This document shows positions 61,341-64,000 of a stretch of DNA of 64,000 nucleotides, piece after piece; the stretch's first letter is position 1; each line of letters begins with the position of its first letter. The notes under the pieces are model-generated. The model did not search any database. It was not told the origin of the DNA and saw nothing but the letters and a program-made list of their open reading frames with translations. The DNA is from PMP191F sp047602185 (GTDB taxonomy: Bacteria > Bacteroidota > Bacteroidia > Chitinophagales > Chitinophagaceae). A program made the position numbers and the translations under genes. The stretch lies in NCBI GenBank assembly GCA_047602185.1, contig JASGHY010000001.1:7502001-7566000 (forward strand). The letters run 5' to 3'.

Positions 61341-62650
61341 TGGCAGCACCGGCGGCGACAGACCTGCTCGCGCGCATCCGGTCTTCGGAGGCGCGGATCG
61401 GCATCATCGGCCTCGGCTACGTCGGCCTGCCGCTCGCCGTGGAGTTCGCGAAGGCCGGGTTCGACGTCACGGGCTTCGACGTCGACGAGTGGAAGAATGG
61501 CGAGATCAACGCCGGTCGCAGCTACATCCCCGACGTTCCCACGGCGGAACTGGCCGAGGGCGTTCACGCGGGGCGGTTTCGCGCGACGAGCGACATGTCG
61601 AAGCTCGCGGAGATGGACGTTGTCGACATCTGCGTGCCGACGCCGCTCCGCAAGACCAAGGATCCCGATTTCTCGTACGTCGTGAAGGCGGTCGAGGCGA
61701 CGGCCAAAGGTCTGCGCCGCGGGCAGCTCGTCATCCTCGAGTCGACGACCTATCCGGGCACGACCGACGAAGTCGTGCAGCCGCTGCTCGAGGAGCGCGG
61801 CCTGAAAGCTGGCGTCGACTTCCTGCTCGCGTTCTCGCCCGAGCGGGTCGACCCGGGCAACGCGCAGTACACGACGAAGGAGATTCCGAAGGTGGTCGGC
61901 GGTCATGGCGCCGCGAGCACCGAGGTTGCCTGCGCGCTCTACGGGCGCGTCGTCTCGCGCGTCGTGCCGGTGAGCTCCACGCGCGTCGCCGAGATGGTGA
62001 AGCTGCTCGAGAACACGTTCCGCGCGGTGAACATCGGGCTCGTCAACGAGATTGCCCTGATGAGCCGCAAGATGGACATCGACGTCTGGGAAGTCATCGA
62101 TGCGGCGAAGACCAAGCCGTTCGGTTTCATGCCGTTCTATCCGGGGCCGGGGCTCGGCGGCCACTGCATTCCGATCGATCCGTTCTATCTGTCGTGGAAG
62201 GCGCGGCAGAGCGGCTTCGAGTGCCGCTTCATCGAGCTCGCCGGTCAGGTGAACGGTTCGATGCCGGAATATGTCGTCCAGCGAGTGGCCGACGCGCTCA
62301 ACTCGGTGAAGAAGCCGATCAACGGTTCGCGCGTGCACCTGTTCGGTGTTGCCTACAAGCGCGACGTCAACGACATCCGCGAGTCGCCCGCGCTCGACAT
62401 CATCGAGCTGCTCACGCGCCGCGGCGCAACGGTGACCTACACCGACCCGTGGATTCCGAAGGTCGAAGAAGGTCATCACGCGCTGACCTCGCAGCCGTTC
62501 GACGAAGCGGTCGCGCAGGGGTTCGATTGCGCGGTGATCACGACCGATCACGCCGCGTTCGATTACGCGCGGATCGCGGCGCTGCCGCTGGTGGTCGACA
62601 CCAGGAACGCACTCAAGGGGCACACGCAACCGAACATCGTCCGGCTCTGA
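61340..62650 (+). CDS. UDP-N-acetyl-hexosamine 6-dehydrogenase (WbpA/WecC class)
   Basis: A 436-residue intact nucleotide-sugar dehydrogenase. IGIIGLGYVGLPLAVEFAKA (NAD), ICVPTPLRKTKDPDFSYV, SPERVDPGNAQYTTKEIPKV and the catalytic C276 in GPGLGGHCIPIDPFYLSWKA. The VPTPL and GHCIPIDP forms point to UDP-GlcNAc or UDP-ManNAc oxidation to the uronic acid. It supplies an acidic sugar for surface glycan. ATG 61340 overlaps the gmd stop. Confidence 0.92.
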   Translation: MAAPAATDLLARIRSSEARIGIIGLGYVGLPLAVEFAKAGFDVTGFDVDEWKNGEINAGRSYIPDVPTAELAEGVHAGRFRATSDMSKLAEMDVVDICVPTPLRKTKDPDFSYVVKAVEATAKGLRRGQLVILESTTYPGTTDEVVQPLLEERGLKAGVDFLLAFSPERVDPGNAQYTTKEIPKVVGGHGAASTEVACALYGRVVSRVVPVSSTRVAEMVKLLENTFRAVNIGLVNEIALMSRKMDIDVWEVIDAAKTKPFGFMPFYPGPGLGGHCIPIDPFYLSWKARQSGFECRFIELAGQVNGSMPEYVVQRVADALNSVKKPINGSRVHLFGVAYKRDVNDIRESPALDIIELLTRRGATVTYTDPWIPKVEEGHHALTSQPFDEAVAQGFDCAVITTDHAAFDYARIAALPLVVDTRNALKGHTQPNIVRL

Positions 62651-62675
62651 AGCCGGGCGGGCGGCACCGGGCACT

Positions 62676-64000
62676 GTGGACCGCACCTCCAAGCTCCTCG
62701 TCACCGCGTGGGCAGTGTTGCTCCTGCTGGTGGAGTTCTTCTACGTCAAGGGAGCGTGGCCGGCGATCCGATGGCTGGGGCCGTGCATCTTCATCGCGGC
62801 CGCGGCAGGGACAGCAATCGACCGACGCGTGGTCGCCCTCGTCACGTTCACCACCTACCTCTTTCCCGTCATCATCTGGCTCGATCGCGGCGGCGTGCGT
62901 ACCACGTGCTCTATTCGGTCGCATGGCTCGGAGCCGCGCTCGGCGTCGTCGTCCCCGACGCGATCCGCCGTGGATGGCAGGTGCCCGTTCGCTGGCGTGT
63001 GCCGCTCGCATGCTGGGCCGCGGGCGTCTGTGCGACGGCACCGATCATCGCGCTGCGTGCGGTGGACTTCCGGAGCGAACTGCTGTTTCGCGGACGGCTG
63101 CCATTCGAGATGCTCAGCGACGTTCCGCTGCTGACCGTGGGATGGACGCTGCACGTGGCGCTCCTGCTCGCGATTGGCGTGTTGTGGTTCGACTGGCTGT
63201 GCGGCACCGACGAGGAGTTCCTGGTCCGCTGGGTGATCACGCCGATGGGGATCAGCGCCCTGATGTTGGGTGTGGTGGCTGGCTACCAGATGTTCGTCGA
63301 CGTCACGTTCCTCAACCCGACGGTGTACGCCAACATCCATCGGGCATCGGGCACCATGATGGACGCGAACGTGAGCGGCGTGCTCGCCGCGATGTGGATT
63401 GGTGGCTGGGCCGCGCTCGTCGCGAGAGGACGACGGCTGTGGCTGCTCGCCGCGCCGGTGCTGCTGCTCTGGCTCGCCGTGTGGGCGACCGGTTCTCGAA
63501 CAGGCTTCGCGTCAGCAGCGATTGTCTCTGTGTTGAGCCTGGGTGACTTCATCGCAGACGCGGACGCAGCGTCGCCTCACGCTGGTGAGTGCCGGCGTGG
63601 CGATCCTGGTGCTCGCGACCGTGCTCGTCGTCGCGGCGCGCCACAACCCGCACGTGGTCGGTCCGCTCACGCGATTCACCAGCGGTATGTCGGGTGCCAC
63701 CCACGACGGCGTGCGCGCGACCCTTGTCGAACTGTGGAATCGCAACGGATATGGGTTGGCGGCCACTCGCGCCATCGAGGCCTATCCGGCCTTCGGTATC
63801 GGTGTCGGGGCGTTCCACCAGATGGCCGGGAGTTCGGTGGATGGCTGCCGCCGGACAACGCGCAGAACTGGTACCGGCATCAGCTGGTCGAGCTCGGTGT
63901 GGTGGGGAGCATCGGCTGGGATTGTCTTCGTGTCGTCGTTCGGCTGGTGGGTGCTCCGCCGGCACGCGGGGGAGCAGCCGGCGGCATGGGGCGTGCGCGC
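62676..64000 (+). CDS. O-antigen ligase/polymerase-like membrane protein, partial and frameshifted
   Basis: A polytopic membrane protein that runs off the right edge. Hydrophobic segments VTAWAVLLLLVEFFYV, ALVTFTTYLFPVIIWL, VLYSVAWLGAALGVVV, WTLHVALLLAIGVLWF and LLAAPVLLLWLAVWATGSRT follow one another. TGSRTGFASAAIVSVLSL is typical of Wzy_C/WaaL proteins, and YPAFGIGVGAFHQMAG with PPDNAQNWYRHQLVELGVVG matches the conserved periplasmic-loop and H-x-x-x-x-ELG region. Frames change near 62,895, 63,555, 63,830 and 63,915. It would polymerise or ligate O-antigen. Start at GTG 62676. Confidence 0.82.

Noticed and set aside
62641..62660. Another REP at the end of the UDP-sugar dehydrogenase gene
   Set aside because: CCGGCTCTGAAGCCGG is only partly similar, includes the stop codon and lacks the GTAG/CTAC head.

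Overview
The window is two unrelated stretches of bacterial DNA joined end to end. Bases 1 to about 13,160 come from a Bacteroidota genome, probably Chitinophagaceae. One sampled 60-base line is about 42% G+C, genes lack Shine-Dalgarno leaders, promoters carry the Bacteroidota TAnnTTTG element, and every gene is in frame. From about 13,186 to the end the DNA is strongly G+C rich (one sampled line is 73%). Its gene content is that of a diderm with heptose-containing LPS, most likely Acidobacteriota (Vicinamibacteria-like; inferred from protein style, no search was possible). The join lies between 13,158 and 13,186 and leaves the tail of a channel-like gene on its right. I read it as an assembly chimera rather than gene transfer. 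The right part also carries many single-base indels, often in homopolymers, that break otherwise normal housekeeping genes. The left part carries none.

Left part: the end of a GH127 glycosidase, an M61 peptidase, a DadA-like amino-acid oxidase, a secreted type-B carboxylesterase and a small Lys-rich protein. Then comes a TetR regulator with a DHA2 drug-efflux pump, linked by three copies of one palindrome (ATACC-N4-GGTAT). A compact set follows: NmrA-like reductase, DUF1772 membrane protein, cytochrome c, AraC regulator. It ends with an XRE repressor whose start codon sits in a palindrome, facing a perfect Bacteroidota promoter for a short transcript.

Right part, 13-34 kb: SRPBCC proteins, a secreted TPR-like protein, a LOG-family protein, DinB, NamZ muramidase, PNPOx-like and DUF1653 proteins. 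Then a polar amino-acid ABC system with a fused binding protein and permease, an RRM protein, an NTF2-like protein, a flavoprotein, an MBOAT homologue lacking both catalytic histidines, a pentapeptide-repeat protein with a distinctive C-terminal domain, a GT-C membrane glycosyltransferase, an NHL propeller and a MocR regulator.

Right part, 34-64 kb: tRNA-Leu, then secG-tpiA-pgk-gap on the minus strand. On the plus strand are Kdo and lipid A genes (waaA-lpxK-lpxL) and the heptose pathway (waaF-gmhB-hldA-hldC-waaC), with nadE between them on the minus strand. tRNA-Val and tRNA-Asp, PBP1A, holB, ricT, pdxA and smpB follow. The last block is a surface-polysaccharide region: DegT aminotransferase, a dicarboxylate/amino-acid symporter, an RmlD-like reductase, an IS4-family insertion, LhgO, gmd, a UDP-sugar dehydrogenase and an O-antigen ligase-like protein cut by the window edge.

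Two repeat systems cut across the annotation. Many 3'-end spacers, in both genome parts, are filled with degenerate seven-base tandem repeats of different sequence but the same period. The right part also carries GTAG-headed REP palindromes, singly and as an inverted pair, and the IS4 element sits inside one of them.
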